Source: Chitinophagales bacterium | GTDB taxonomy: Bacteria; Bacteroidota; Bacteroidia; Chitinophagales; Chitinophagaceae | DNA: 64,000 nt | Reading direction: 5' to 3' | Assembly: GCA_020636505.1 (NCBI GenBank) | Contig: JACJXR010000002.1 | Span: forward strand, 62,001 to 126,000 | Shown: piece after piece, positions 35,284-44,661 of the stretch | How the letters are laid out: each line of letters begins with the position of its first letter | How positions within the stretch are numbered: the stretch's first letter is position 1 | Made by a program: the position numbers and the translations under genes | Notes under the pieces: model-generated | The model's database searches: none | What the model saw: only the letters and a program-made list of their open reading frames with translations | What the model was told of the DNA's origin: nothing

Positions 35284-36423
35284 ATGCACAAACTGCAAAT
35301 GGTTGACCTGAAGCGTCAGTACGAGAGGATAAAACCCGAAGTGGACGCCGCCATCCAAGAGGTCATAGACAGCACAGCATTTATAGGAGGCAAGAATGTA
35401 CAGGAGTTCGGCAATGAGCTTGCTGCATACCTTGGAGTGAAGCATGTCATTCCATGTGCCAACGGTACAGACGCTTTGCAAATTGCATTGATGTCTTTGG
35501 GTTTGCAACCCGGCGATGAGGTCATCACAACATCTTTCACATTCATTGCCACAGTTGAGGTGATAGCTTTCCTAAAATTGAAGCCTGTATTTGTGGATGT
35601 GGATGCAGATACCTTCACCATGAATGTGGAGGGATTGAAAAAGGCAATCACACCAAATACAAAAGCCATTGTCCCTGTTCATCTGTATGGCCAATCCGCC
35701 GATATGGAACCTATCATGCACATAGCCAATGAGCACAACATTCCTGTGATAGAAGACAACGCACAAGCCATTGGTGGCAATTACACATACTCCAACGGCA
35801 AAACCGTAAAAACAGGTAGCATAGGATTGATAGGTTGTACATCTTTCTTCCCATCAAAAAACTTGGGTTGCTATGGCGATGGTGGAGCCATCTTCACCAA
35901 CGATGACGATGTGGCTACTAAGCTACGTATGATAGCCAACCACGGCCAAAGCAAAAGGTATTACCATGACATGGTGGGTTGCAACAGCCGTCTGGACAAT
36001 ATACAAGCTGCGGTATTACGCATTAAGCTGCCTAAGCTTGACGAATATTGTGCCGCACGTCGTGCTGCTGCCGATCATTACGACAATGCTTTTGCAAACC
36101 ATACCAATATCGTTACCCCTCACCGTCCCGAATACTGCTATCATGTATTCCACCAGTACACGTTGCAACTGAAAAACGTTGACAGGAATAAAGTGCAGGA
36201 GATGCTTGCAGAGCGCGAAGTACCTTCCATGATATACTACCCTGTTCCTTGTCATAAGCAGAAAATGTTGGAAGAGTACAATGTGGCGGACACCTACTTA
36301 CCGGTAACAGAAATGCTGCAAGAATGTGTAATTTCGTTGCCGATACATACCGAGTTGACACAAGAGGAACTGAACTACATTACGACCAACTTTATTGAAG
36401 TGGTAGATCAACTAAGCAAGTAA
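35284..36423 (+). CDS. DegT/DnrJ/EryC1/StrS sugar aminotransferase
   Basis: 379 residues, fold-type I PLP enzyme that aminates keto-sugar nucleotides. Signatures: QMVDLKRQYERIKPEVDAAI at the start, FIGGKNVQEFG, CANGTDALQIALMSLG, and the PLP lysine in SFFPSKNLGCYGDGGAIFT, then NHGQSKRYYHDMVGCNSRLDNIQAAVL. It is followed after 3 nt by a dTDP-4-dehydrorhamnose epimerase-like gene, so it probably helps make an amino-deoxy sugar for surface glycans. The exact product cannot be read. Confidence 0.93.
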   Translation: MHKLQMVDLKRQYERIKPEVDAAIQEVIDSTAFIGGKNVQEFGNELAAYLGVKHVIPCANGTDALQIALMSLGLQPGDEVITTSFTFIATVEVIAFLKLKPVFVDVDADTFTMNVEGLKKAITPNTKAIVPVHLYGQSADMEPIMHIANEHNIPVIEDNAQAIGGNYTYSNGKTVKTGSIGLIGCTSFFPSKNLGCYGDGGAIFTNDDDVATKLRMIANHGQSKRYYHDMVGCNSRLDNIQAAVLRIKLPKLDEYCAARRAAADHYDNAFANHTNIVTPHRPEYCYHVFHQYTLQLKNVDRNKVQEMLAEREVPSMIYYPVPCHKQKMLEEYNVADTYLPVTEMLQECVISLPIHTELTQEELNYITTNFIEVVDQLSK

Positions 36424-36426
36424 ACA

Positions 36427-36978
36427 ATGAACGTAATAGAAACACCTATTAAAGGACTGCTGATACTGGAACCTCGCGTATTCAACGACGAGCGCGGCTA
36501 TTTTTTCGAAAGCTTCAATCAAAACACTTTCAACCAAGCTACAGGCTTGGACATCGTATTCGTTCAAGACAATCAGGCCAAATCAACCAAAAATGTGTTA
36601 CGTGGATTGCATTATCAAAATGCTCCTCATGCACAGACCAAACTTTTGCGTGTACTCAGCGGTACCATTTGGGATGTTGTGGTAGACTTGCGTAAAGACA
36701 GCGATACTTACGGTAGGTGGTATGGCGTTGAATTGTCTGCGGAGAACCAACGTCAATTTTTGGTACCCAAAGGCTTCGCTCATGGATATGCGGTACTGTC
36801 TGATACTGCTGAAGTGTTCTACAAGTGCGATGACTTTTACAGCAAAGAGGACGAAGGAGGATTACTTTACTCCGATGCCGACCTGAACATTGATTGGAAG
36901 ATAGACCTCTCCGATGCCATAGTATCCGAAAAGGATAAGGTGCAACCTACTTTAAAAGAGAATAACAGTAGATTTTAG
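36427..36978 (+). CDS. rfbC: dTDP-4-dehydrorhamnose 3,5-epimerase
   Basis: 183 residues, cupin-fold epimerase of dTDP-6-deoxy-sugar synthesis. The signatures IETPIKGLLILEPRVFNDERGYFFESFNQ, the catalytic His in VLRGLHYQ, RVLSGTIWDVVVDLRKDS, and FLVPKGFAHGY are present, and a Tyr near residue 130 (VFYKCDDFY) fits the catalytic acid. It lies 3 nt after the DegT-type aminotransferase. The other rml genes are not adjacent, so the pair probably feeds a specialised sugar. Confidence 0.94.
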   Translation: MNVIETPIKGLLILEPRVFNDERGYFFESFNQNTFNQATGLDIVFVQDNQAKSTKNVLRGLHYQNAPHAQTKLLRVLSGTIWDVVVDLRKDSDTYGRWYGVELSAENQRQFLVPKGFAHGYAVLSDTAEVFYKCDDFYSKEDEGGLLYSDADLNIDWKIDLSDAIVSEKDKVQPTLKENNSRF

Positions 36979-36981
36979 TCG

Positions 36982-37473
36982 TTAAGACTTCATATTTACG
37001 AACTGTAACGGAATATCAAGATCGGACGATCTGCACAGTTGAATAACTTCTTGCAGGTCGTCTATTTTTTTGCCTGTTACCCTTATCATGTCATCTTGAA
37101 TGGCAGGAGTAACCTTGGCCTTACTGTCTTTTATCAACTTGATGATCTTCTTAGCTACTTCCCTATCTATACCGTTCTTGACCGGTATTTGCTTCTTCAG
37201 GTTTTTGCCCGATGCTGTTGGCTCTTTAGTCATATCAAAGCTATTGGCTTCTATGCCCTGCCTCATAGCCTTGGTCAATACAATATCTTCAACCTGTCTC
37301 ATTTGCATATCCGACTCGGTCTCGATATTCACTACCATATCCTTTTTGTTCAGGTCTATCTCTACATGAGAGCCTTTAAAGTCGTAGCGGTTACCTATCT
37401 CTTTCTTCGCTACGTTGATGGCATTATCGAGCGTTTGCAAGTCTACCTTGCTGGTAATATCAAATGATGGCAT
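36982..37473 (-). CDS. yajQ: YajQ family nucleotide-binding protein
   Basis: 163 residues, full length for the family. It begins MPSFDITSKVDLQTLDNAINVAKKEIGNRYDFKGS, the family signature, and ends with DDLQEVIQLCRSSDLDIPLQFVNMKS. Two ferredoxin-like halves bind nucleotides or RNA. In Xanthomonas a homologue binds cyclic di-GMP; whether this one does is unknown. Single gene convergent with rfbC, 3 nt apart. Confidence 0.95.
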   Translation of the reverse strand: MPSFDITSKVDLQTLDNAINVAKKEIGNRYDFKGSHVEIDLNKKDMVVNIETESDMQMRQVEDIVLTKAMRQGIEANSFDMTKEPTASGKNLKKQIPVKNGIDREVAKKIIKLIKDSKAKVTPAIQDDMIRVTGKKIDDLQEVIQLCRSSDLDIPLQFVNMKS

Positions 37474-37526
37474 ATTCAGTTATTTTGAAAACCTTAAATT
37501 ACTTAGAATTACAAAAAGGTGCAATA

Positions 37527-39467
37527 TCAACCTAACTTCTCTTCCAATTCCAACATTTCTTCAAACAAGCGGTCGTATATTTTGGTGGAATTTTCAAGCT
37601 TCTCTGCAAGAGCTCTATATGCTTCATCCACCTTCATGAACTTGTCTTTATCCGCATAAAATTCAGGGTCGGCAAGCTGAGCTTCAAGCTTGGCCTTTTC
37701 CTCATTCATTTTGTTCAACTCCTCTTCCAGTTTCTGGAAATCTCTTTGCTTCTTCTTGTAGTCTTTTTGCAGTTGTTTCAGTTCGGAGGAGTTCTCTTGT
37801 ACCGGTTTTTCTTTCTTAGGTTGCTCAACAACGGGAGCAGGAGTCGCTTTCTCAACAAGGCGTTTTTGACGTTCTTGCTCATAGGTTACCCACTCGTCGT
37901 ATGTACCTATAAACTCTTTGATGATTCCATCCTCGATATGCCAAATTTTATTGGCGGTTTTACTGATGAAATACCTGTCGTGAGAAACAAGAATAAATGT
38001 ACCGCTGTACTTGTTCAAGGCTTGTATCAGCATCTCCACCGATTGCATATCCAAGTGGTTGGTCGGTTCATCCAACATCAGGAAGTTGCCTTTCTGGGCA
38101 ATGGTCTTGGCAAGCGCCACCCTCGCCTTCTCTCCACCTGACAATACTTTTATCTTTTTGAACACATCATCACCCGTGAAGAGGAAGCAACCCAATAGCT
38201 GCCTTAACTCCAACTCTGTTTTACCCGTACCTGCTCTGTTGAGTTCCTCCAATACTTCGTACTGTATATGAAGTGCCTCCAATTGGTGTTGTGCGTAAAA
38301 GCTCTCCTCTACATTATGTCCCCATTTACGCTCTCCGTCAAAGGTTTCTCTGTCGGCTATTATGCGCAGCAAAGTGGACTTACCCTTACCATTGGCACCT
38401 ATCAATGCTATTTTGTCTCCACGATTTATCTCCGCATGAGCATTTTCGAATATCACATTGTCTCCAAAGTTTTTGGTAATATCGTTCAACGTACAAATGA
38501 TTTTACCGGGCTGTACCGCCACATCAAAGTTGATGTTCATGGTAGGTACCGATGCATCGGGTGCTTCTATCCTATCCAATTTATCCAACTTCTTCAGTGC
38601 ACTTTGTGCTTGCGCAGCTTTTGTGGCCTTGGCTCTGAATCGCTCGATAAATCGCTCTTGCTGTCTGATGTAATCTTGTTGGTTTTCGTAAGCACGTTGT
38701 TGCAACTCCATACGCTCCACTTTTTCCTTTACGTAAAAGGAGTAGTTACCGCTGTATATGTGTAGGTCTTGCTGCCATACTTCCACTATCCTGTTCACCA
38801 TACGGTCAAGGAAATACCTATCGTGCGAAACGATTACCACACTACCGGGATAACCCTGCAGATAACGCTCCAACCATTCTATCGATGGAAGGTCAAGGTG
38901 GTTGGTAGGTTCATCCAACAACAATAACTCGGGTGCTTGCAACATCATTTTAGCCAACAAAACCCTCATTCTCCATCCACCGCTGAACTCGTTGTAAGGC
39001 CTTTGCAGATCTTCTGTCGTAAAGCCTAACCCTTCCAGCACTTCCGCCGCTTTGTGCTCCATTTCATATCCGCCCGCCACTTCAAAATCGTGCAGCATAT
39101 GGCTGTACTTATCCAACAGCATTTCATCGTCGGGTTTACCTTCCAACTCTTTCACCATTTTGGCCAATTCTATCTCCAGTTCATGGGCCTTTTCAAAAGC
39201 CTGCATGGCAACCGACAATATCGAGTTGCTTGTGGAAAAGCTCAAAAGGTCTTGGTTGAAGAAACCCAAACTCACATCTTTTGGCTTGTTGATGACACCT
39301 TCGTCAATTGTATATTCTCCGGTCATCAGCCTTAAAAGGGTTGATTTTCCTACACCGTTGCTGCCCACCAAGCCTATACGTTGGCCGGTATCTATCTGCC
39401 AGTTCGCGTTTTTCAATATCGGTCTTGCACCGAATGAGAATGATATGTTTTGTAAGGATATAAGCAT
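37527..39467 (-). CDS. ABC-F family ATPase
   Basis: 646 residues with two ATP-binding cassettes and no membrane helices. Cassette 1: Walker A GSNGVGKSTLL, signature FSGGWRMRVLLAKMML, Walker B LLLLDEPTNHLDL. Cassette 2: Walker A GANGKGKSTLL, signature LSGGEKARVALAKTI, Walker B FLMLDEPTNHLDM. Between them lies the Lys/Arg/Gln-rich linker of ABC-F proteins. The C-terminus is a long coiled coil (about 560-646), as in Uup or YheS rather than EttA. Such proteins act on the ribosome; a resistance role is not suggested by context. Confidence 0.94.
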   Translation of the reverse strand: MLISLQNISFSFGARPILKNANWQIDTGQRIGLVGSNGVGKSTLLRLMTGEYTIDEGVINKPKDVSLGFFNQDLLSFSTSNSILSVAMQAFEKAHELEIELAKMVKELEGKPDDEMLLDKYSHMLHDFEVAGGYEMEHKAAEVLEGLGFTTEDLQRPYNEFSGGWRMRVLLAKMMLQAPELLLLDEPTNHLDLPSIEWLERYLQGYPGSVVIVSHDRYFLDRMVNRIVEVWQQDLHIYSGNYSFYVKEKVERMELQQRAYENQQDYIRQQERFIERFRAKATKAAQAQSALKKLDKLDRIEAPDASVPTMNINFDVAVQPGKIICTLNDITKNFGDNVIFENAHAEINRGDKIALIGANGKGKSTLLRIIADRETFDGERKWGHNVEESFYAQHQLEALHIQYEVLEELNRAGTGKTELELRQLLGCFLFTGDDVFKKIKVLSGGEKARVALAKTIAQKGNFLMLDEPTNHLDMQSVEMLIQALNKYSGTFILVSHDRYFISKTANKIWHIEDGIIKEFIGTYDEWVTYEQERQKRLVEKATPAPVVEQPKKEKPVQENSSELKQLQKDYKKKQRDFQKLEEELNKMNEEKAKLEAQLADPEFYADKDKFMKVDEAYRALAEKLENSTKIYDRLFEEMLELEEKLG

Positions 39468-39571
39468 GAGCGTGCAAATTTACAATCAATCTTTGGGGAA
39501 ACGCATCTTCACGTACATTTGTGAACAATATGCTCGAAAACAGGTTATATACCTTCATATCACACCGATCG

Positions 39572-41935
39572 ATGAACCATATAAAACGACTTCTTTTAAT
39601 ATCATTAGCCCTTATCTCTATACAATTACCCGTGTTTGCCCAAAAGAAGGTAACCCTTAGCGGGTATATGCGCGATGCCAAAAGCAGTGAAGCACTGATA
39701 GCAGCAACCGTATACATCAAAGAGTTGTCCAAAGGCACACAAAGCAACCATTATGGATTCTACTCCATTTCCGTACCTGCAGGCAACTATACCGTGGTCT
39801 ATTCTTATATAGGTTTTCTGACTCGTACCGAAAAGTTGTCCATTATAGATGATATGACCTTCAATGTGGAGATGGAGGGAGAGAATGTGTTGAAGGAAGT
39901 TGAAATAACATCAGAGCGTCAGGATAAGAACGTATCGGGTACACAGATGGGTACCATCAGCATATCGGCACAAAAAATAAAGAAGCTGCCCGTGATATTC
40001 GGAGAGACGGACATTCTGAAAACGCTGCAACTGATGCCGGGTGTACAATCGGCGGGTGAAGGCAACGCGGGTTTTTATGTACGTGGTGGTGGTCCCGACC
40101 AGAACTTGATACTCTTGGACGATGCTGTTGTATACAATACAGGACACTTGTTCGGCTTCTTCTCTGTTTTCAATACCGATGCGCTTAACAATGTGACATT
40201 GATTAAAGGCGGAATGCCGGCAAACTATGGCGGCAGGTTGTCTTCTGTGGTGGATGTATCCATGAAAGAAGGGAACATGAAAGAGTTTCATGGAGAGGGG
40301 GGCATCGGCCTGATAGCCTCACGCCTCACGCTGGAAGGTCCCATCAAGAAAAACAAAGGTTCCTTCATGCTGTCCGGTAGGCGTACCTATATAGATGTAT
40401 TGATAAAACCGTTTGCCAAAGGATCGTTGGCCAATTCCGGATATTTCTTTTACGATGCCAACTTGAAAGCCAATTATAAGATCACCGAAAAAGACCGCGT
40501 GTACCTCAGCGGATATTTCGGCAGGGACAAATTCAAGTTCGGTAGCGAAAGCGGCAACTTCAATGCGGAAATACCTTGGGGCAACAGTACCGCCACACTC
40601 AGATGGAACCATTTGTTCAACAACAAATTGTTCTTGAACACAACCGCTGTATACAACGATTACCAATTCTCCTTCGGAGCAAGTCAAGGAGATGTGGAGT
40701 TCAAATTGGGCTCAGGTGTTAAAGACTGGAATGGAAAGATGGACCTTGATTATTACTCTTCGTTCAACCATAAGTTCAAAACAGGATTCGCCTACACTTA
40801 CCACAAGTTCATCCCCAATCAGGTTTCGGGTACAGCCGGAGAAGTAAAGCTCGAACCCAATAACGCACTCATCAAATACGCCCACGAAGCGGGAGCTTAT
40901 ATAGTAGACGAGTTTGAGCCTACCAATTGGTTGAAAGTAAATGCCGGCATACGTTATTCTTGGTTTGGGCAAATAGGCCCGTATACCACTTACATTACCG
41001 ACCTGAATGGCAAACGTACCGACAGCACCGTTTACGGCACTGGTAACATCGTGAAGACATATGGCGGTTGGGAGCCTCGATTGAACATGCGCTTCGATTT
41101 GTCCCCCACCTCATCTTTTAAGGCAAGTGTAATGAAAGCCTATCAGTATATACACCTTGTATCCAACAACGGCAGCACCCTACCTACCGACCTTTGGGTA
41201 CCCAGCACCTTACTTGTAAGGCCACAGCAAGCTTGGCAATACTCAATAGGGTATTTCAAGAACTTCTTTGACAATGCATTGGAAACATCAATCGAATTGT
41301 ACTACAAAGACATGAAACGCCAAGTCGAATACAGACAAGGGTATGTACCCAACACCATACAAGACCCTGAACTCGATTTTGTATTCGGAACCGGAGAATC
41401 ATACGGTGCTGAGTTCTTTGTCAACAAGACAAAAGGCAAGTTCACCGGTTGGGTGGGCTATACCTTATCCTGGACATACAGAACATTCCCCGATTTAAAC
41501 AACGGCAACAGCTACCCTGCCAAGTACGACCGCAGGCACGACCTGTCCATAGTCGGCTCTTACGAAATGAGTAAAAAATGGACCTTCTCCGCGGTATTTG
41601 TATATGGTTCAGGCAATGCCATCACACTACCTACCAACTACTATTTCATCGACCAAAACATTGTTCCCGAATACAGCGAGTTGAATGCATATCGATTGTT
41701 CCCATACCACAGGCTCGATATTTCAGCCGTACTAACACCACAGAAGAAAAGGAAAAAGGACAGACGCTGGCAAGGCACTTGGGCGTTTTCGGTATACAAT
41801 ATATACAGCAGGCAAAACCCTTACTTCCTGTATGTTGATACGAAAGGAGACCTCCAAGAAGGCGTGGAAGCGTCGGTAAAACAAGTATCCATATTCCCGA
41901 TACTGCCCAGCATCACATATAACTTTAAGTTCTAA
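39572..41935 (+). CDS. TonB-dependent receptor with carboxypeptidase-like N-terminal domain
   Basis: 787 residues from ATG 39572 (MNHIKRLLLISLALISIQLPVFAQ), which gives a clean signal peptide; upstream starts do not. A carboxypeptidase-D regulatory-like domain comes first (LSGYMRDAKSSEALIAATVYIKE). The plug follows (LMPGVQSAGEGNAGFYVRGGGPDQNLILLDDA) and then a long beta-barrel ending SITYNFKF. It imports an unknown ligand across the outer membrane. There is no SusD partner, so it is not a classical polysaccharide locus. Confidence 0.93.
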   Translation: MNHIKRLLLISLALISIQLPVFAQKKVTLSGYMRDAKSSEALIAATVYIKELSKGTQSNHYGFYSISVPAGNYTVVYSYIGFLTRTEKLSIIDDMTFNVEMEGENVLKEVEITSERQDKNVSGTQMGTISISAQKIKKLPVIFGETDILKTLQLMPGVQSAGEGNAGFYVRGGGPDQNLILLDDAVVYNTGHLFGFFSVFNTDALNNVTLIKGGMPANYGGRLSSVVDVSMKEGNMKEFHGEGGIGLIASRLTLEGPIKKNKGSFMLSGRRTYIDVLIKPFAKGSLANSGYFFYDANLKANYKITEKDRVYLSGYFGRDKFKFGSESGNFNAEIPWGNSTATLRWNHLFNNKLFLNTTAVYNDYQFSFGASQGDVEFKLGSGVKDWNGKMDLDYYSSFNHKFKTGFAYTYHKFIPNQVSGTAGEVKLEPNNALIKYAHEAGAYIVDEFEPTNWLKVNAGIRYSWFGQIGPYTTYITDLNGKRTDSTVYGTGNIVKTYGGWEPRLNMRFDLSPTSSFKASVMKAYQYIHLVSNNGSTLPTDLWVPSTLLVRPQQAWQYSIGYFKNFFDNALETSIELYYKDMKRQVEYRQGYVPNTIQDPELDFVFGTGESYGAEFFVNKTKGKFTGWVGYTLSWTYRTFPDLNNGNSYPAKYDRRHDLSIVGSYEMSKKWTFSAVFVYGSGNAITLPTNYYFIDQNIVPEYSELNAYRLFPYHRLDISAVLTPQKKRKKDRRWQGTWAFSVYNIYSRQNPYFLYVDTKGDLQEGVEASVKQVSIFPILPSITYNFKF

Positions 41936-42018
41936 CACAAAGCTGTTATGACAATAGCGTGACATTAATGGTCGGCATTAGCGGATAGCAATAATACCTT
42001 TATGCAAAATTTTTGAGG

Positions 42019-42723
42019 ATGTCTCCCGTCAATTATATTCCGATAGCAACAACCGTATTTTCAGCAATATTCTTTGTGATATTGTACAGACACTGGGCCA
42101 CGCATAAAAAGTCCGTCTACGTGTTCTGGTGGATGATGGGAGTGCTTTGCTACGGTGCAGGTACTGTGACCGAAAGCATCCATACGCTGTTCGGATATTC
42201 AGACGCCAACTTCAAGGCATGGTATATATTGGGTGCTTTCTTAGGTGGTGTACCACTGGCTCAAGGAACCGTACACCTATTGATGAAACGCCGTACGGCA
42301 AACATCCTTTCCACCATCCTTATCATCGTCCTGCTCATATCCTTCACACTGGTAATAATTTCTCCTCTGAAGCCGGGTCCACACGATAGGCTCTATGGTG
42401 GAATATTGGAATTGTCGTTCATACGCGCCATTACCCCATTCATCAATACTTATGCTTTGATATTTCTTGTGGGTGGTGCCATCTTTTCAGCAGTTAAATA
42501 CGCTCAAGGACAAAACTACAAGAGCCGTTTTTGGGGAAATGTATTCATAGCCATAGGCGGATTACTGCCCGGAATAGGCGGCTCTGCTGCCAAAGCCAAC
42601 CATGTGGAAGTACTCTATGTGACGGAGTTTCTTGGCTTGTGCTTCATTTACGCGGGATACTATGTCATCAAAAACAGTAAGGAAATTTCGCTGCACAGCA
42701 ATCAGGCCGAAGAAGAGGCGTAA
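42019..42723 (+). CDS. Predicted seven-helix membrane protein, unknown function
   Basis: 234 residues starting at ATG 42019 (an in-frame TTG two codons earlier is possible). Seven hydrophobic helices are visible: IPIATTVFSAIFFVILY, VYVFWWMMGVLCYGAG, WYILGAFLGGVPLAQG, ILSTILIIVLLISFTLVII, ITPFINTYALIFLVGGAIF, NVFIAIGGLLPGIGG and VTEFLGLCFIYAGYYVI. A short charged tail ends EEEA. The pattern is 7TM-like but no family was recognised. Confidence 0.72.
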   Translation: MSPVNYIPIATTVFSAIFFVILYRHWATHKKSVYVFWWMMGVLCYGAGTVTESIHTLFGYSDANFKAWYILGAFLGGVPLAQGTVHLLMKRRTANILSTILIIVLLISFTLVIISPLKPGPHDRLYGGILELSFIRAITPFINTYALIFLVGGAIFSAVKYAQGQNYKSRFWGNVFIAIGGLLPGIGGSAAKANHVEVLYVTEFLGLCFIYAGYYVIKNSKEISLHSNQAEEEA

Positions 42724-42789
42724 AGCAGTATTGACAGGCATTTCAACCACATAGAAGGTCTACTTACGGTCGTATTTTCTTAATGACCG

Positions 42790-42847
42790 GTTAACAGTTA
42801 ACATATTCACTCGTTAACCGTTTACAAATCAGCGGTTAAGCATTAAC
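42790..42847. repeat. Cluster of GTTAAC-type repeats, possible LytTR operators
   Basis: GGTTAACAGTTAAC (42790-42802 region), CGTTAACCGTTTAC (42812-42825) and GGTTAAGCATTAACG (42834-42847) lie in tandem. ACAGTTAAC at 42794 and ACCGTTTAC at 42817 are same-direction copies 23 bases apart. This resembles the two 9-bp direct repeats bound by LytTR regulators. They sit directly upstream of the -33 box. Confidence 0.5.
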
Positions 42848-42852
42848 GATTA

Positions 42853-42885
42853 TTTGCAACAGGGGGTGTTCGTGTTGCATCTTTG
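42853..42885 (+). promoter_or_regulatory. Promoter of the small gene at 42981
   Basis: TTTG at 42853-42856 and CATCTTTG at 42878-42885 with a 21-base spacer. The -7 box differs from TAnnTTTG in one base, and the same form is seen at 46884. Confidence 0.55.
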
Positions 42886-42980
42886 TATTGTCATCGGGAC
42901 GAAAACAAACACAAACAAAACAAAAGGCGTTTCGGACAAAAAATAAAAAACACTTAAAAACACACTCAAAACAAAAGATC

Positions 42981-43118
42981 ATGCAAACACTAACCATCGC
43001 TCAGACAAAACAAATAAACATCGATTACAAAAAAGCCATTGTAAAAAAGGATATAGCTCAAAAGATAACACTGTTCGTATCAATACTTGCTTGTCTGGCT
43101 TTGGCGGTAAACATATAA
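42981..43118 (+). CDS. 45-residue single-helix membrane protein
   Basis: A small protein with a polar N-terminus (MQTLTIAQTKQINIDYKK), Lys-rich middle and one C-terminal hydrophobic helix (ITLFVSILACLALAVNI). The ATG at 42981 is preferred: an earlier in-frame start at 42888 would begin at the predicted transcript start and add a Lys/Thr-rich stretch that looks untranslated. It has its own promoter, upstream repeats and a strong terminator, so it is a real transcript. No family was recognised. Confidence 0.6.
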   Translation: MQTLTIAQTKQINIDYKKAIVKKDIAQKITLFVSILACLALAVNI

Positions 43119-43182
43119 GAGAGGGATGAGGCAATAACCTCGAGGGACAATTTAAGTTGTCATCTTTTTCCTCAAATATATC

Positions 43183-43208
43183 GGCTCCTTTTTCAAGGAG
43201 CCTTTTTT
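43183..43208 (+). terminator. Terminator of the 42981 gene
   Basis: GGCTCCTT-TTTC-AAGGAGCC, 8-bp stem followed by six T on the plus strand. Confidence 0.9.
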
Positions 43209-43218
43209 ATGCAACAAA

Positions 43219-43234
43219 CCCCGCAAAAGCGGGG
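43219..43234 (-). terminator. Probable terminator of the 43294 gene
   Basis: CCCCGC-AAAA-GCGGGG, 6-bp GC stem; the minus strand continues TTTGTTG, a weak T-run. It lies downstream of the minus-strand gene at 43294. Confidence 0.6.
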
Positions 43235-43293
43235 CCTGTCTATTTACCTGCGTACATGACCATAACAGGCAAACCTATGTTTTGCTTAATCGA

Positions 43294-43737
43294 TCATCTT
43301 TGTGCATATGCATTCGGGAACGACGATTTCAACGCTGAAAACACAATATCAAAATCTCTATTATCAGGTTTTATCACACTGTTGACCCCATCTCGTACAG
43401 ATACCGATATATAATACTTGCATCCTGTTGGGTCAGGGTTGAATACTTTTTGAATGATCAGTGCTGCTGACACATCCCCTCTGCGTATTGCAGACAACAC
43501 TTTGTTCCTCTTCACCTTTTTCAATTGCAGTAATGCAATAACAATATCCCACATACCTTTTATCAGCATTATCGAATACAGCAATAGCAAAACACTTCTG
43601 TATGATGATACATGTTCCTCAAAAGCAGAAAGAACCATTATCATTGAACCCGACGCTATACTTACAAGCCCCCAAGAAAGCCTTTTGTGTGCGGGTCTTG
43701 CCAAACAGTTTTTCACAACAACATAGTTATCATTCAT
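43294..43737 (-). CDS. Predicted two-helix membrane protein, unknown function
   Basis: 147 residues with two adjacent helices near the N-terminus (LSWGLVSIASGSMIMVLSAF about 20-40; YRSVLLLLYSIMLIKGMWDIVIALL about 46-70) and a basic, soluble C-terminal part (KKVKRNKVLSAIRRGD). No family was recognised. It is alone on its strand between a terminator and the LytTR gene region. Confidence 0.65.
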   Translation of the reverse strand: MNDNYVVVKNCLARPAHKRLSWGLVSIASGSMIMVLSAFEEHVSSYRSVLLLLYSIMLIKGMWDIVIALLQLKKVKRNKVLSAIRRGDVSAALIIQKVFNPDPTGCKYYISVSVRDGVNSVIKPDNRDFDIVFSALKSSFPNAYAQR

Positions 43738-43917
43738 AAAAAACGTTTTTGGTTAAAGTGTTTTCACGGTACAGGGCTCAGTGTACCCCTATATTGAAGT
43801 CTGCCTCGTCCTTTTACTAGTACAATACCTAAACTACGCCACACATATAAAGGCGATGCTTCATATTTATAAGCGTTCAAGAAAAATGTATAACCGAGAA
43901 AATGAGCGTGATAAACG

Positions 43918-44661
43918 TCAAAGATTGTTTATCAAATGGATTATGTGCTCCCTCTTCCGTTGAGAGACGGGAATATGAACTCCATTATCAAGTACAAGTG
44001 TACCACCATCGGCTTTATCCATTCTTACAACCTTGTTCAGGTTGACCAAATGAGCATGATGCGCTCTTACAAAATGGAATGGAGCAAGCAACTCTTCGTA
44101 TTCTTTCAACCCTTTGGATATGAGTATCTCCCTATCGTCTGTCAGGTTGAAGTGGGTATACGAGCCTTCGGCTCTGCAATTGATGATCTCCGATACTTTT
44201 ACAATGTATATCGCATCGCTGTTTCTGAGGACTATCTTCTTATCGTTGTTATATAGCATTGCTTCCTGCAATACTTTTATCTGATTGACCGTATCTTTCC
44301 GTTCTATATTCTCCTTTGCTTTGGCAACAGCCGCTACTAACTCTTCCGGGTCGACCGGCTTCAACAAGAAGTCTATTGCACTGAAACGAAATGCATCTAC
44401 CGCATACTTGTTATAAGCTGTCACAAAAACCAATTGAAAATTAACGGCCCCCAACTCTTTCAAAAGATCAAGGCCTGTGCCATCATCCATTTCCACGTCC
44501 AAAAATACAATATCGGGCTTGTGCTCTTTAATGCTTTTCAGCCCGGTAGACACACCTTCAGCTTCATCAATAGATGTAATGTCATCAGCACAAAAAACAT
44601 TCAGCTGATCGACAAGTGCACTCCTTACTTGTTTACTGTTATCTATTATCAGTGCTTTCAT
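43918..44661 (-). CDS. LytTR-family response regulator
   Basis: 247 residues. Receiver domain about 1-120 with phospho-acceptor D55 in IVFLDVEMDDG and the K of LLKPVDPEEL; LytTR DNA-binding domain about 140-245 (IVKVSEIINCRAEGSYTHFNL, FVRAHHAHLVNLNKVVRM, VPVSQRKR-like VHIPVSQRKREHII). LytTR regulators bind pairs of 9-bp direct repeats. It overlaps the upstream sensor gene by 23 nt, so the pair is one unit. Possible target sites are the GTTAAC repeats near 42790 and 29198. Confidence 0.94.
   Translation of the reverse strand: MKALIIDNSKQVRSALVDQLNVFCADDITSIDEAEGVSTGLKSIKEHKPDIVFLDVEMDDGTGLDLLKELGAVNFQLVFVTAYNKYAVDAFRFSAIDFLLKPVDPEELVAAVAKAKENIERKDTVNQIKVLQEAMLYNNDKKIVLRNSDAIYIVKVSEIINCRAEGSYTHFNLTDDREILISKGLKEYEELLAPFHFVRAHHAHLVNLNKVVRMDKADGGTLVLDNGVHIPVSQRKREHIIHLINNL

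Larger units (their letters stand above)
42724..42980. other. Control region of the small membrane protein gene at 42981
   Basis: 257 bases holding repeated GTTAAC-type motifs (42790-42846) and a promoter (42853-42885). No gene was seen besides an N-terminal extension of the small ORF. Confidence 0.65.

Noticed and set aside
35284..36978. Complete dTDP-rhamnose operon
   Set aside because: Only the epimerase and a DegT aminotransferase are present; rmlA, rmlB and rmlD are not adjacent.
42790..42847. CRISPR array
   Set aside because: The units are short, degenerate and without regular spacers; no cas genes are in the window.
42888..42980. N-terminal extension of the small membrane protein
   Set aside because: It would start at the predicted transcript start and add a Lys/Thr-rich stretch unlike a protein; the ATG at 42981 is better.
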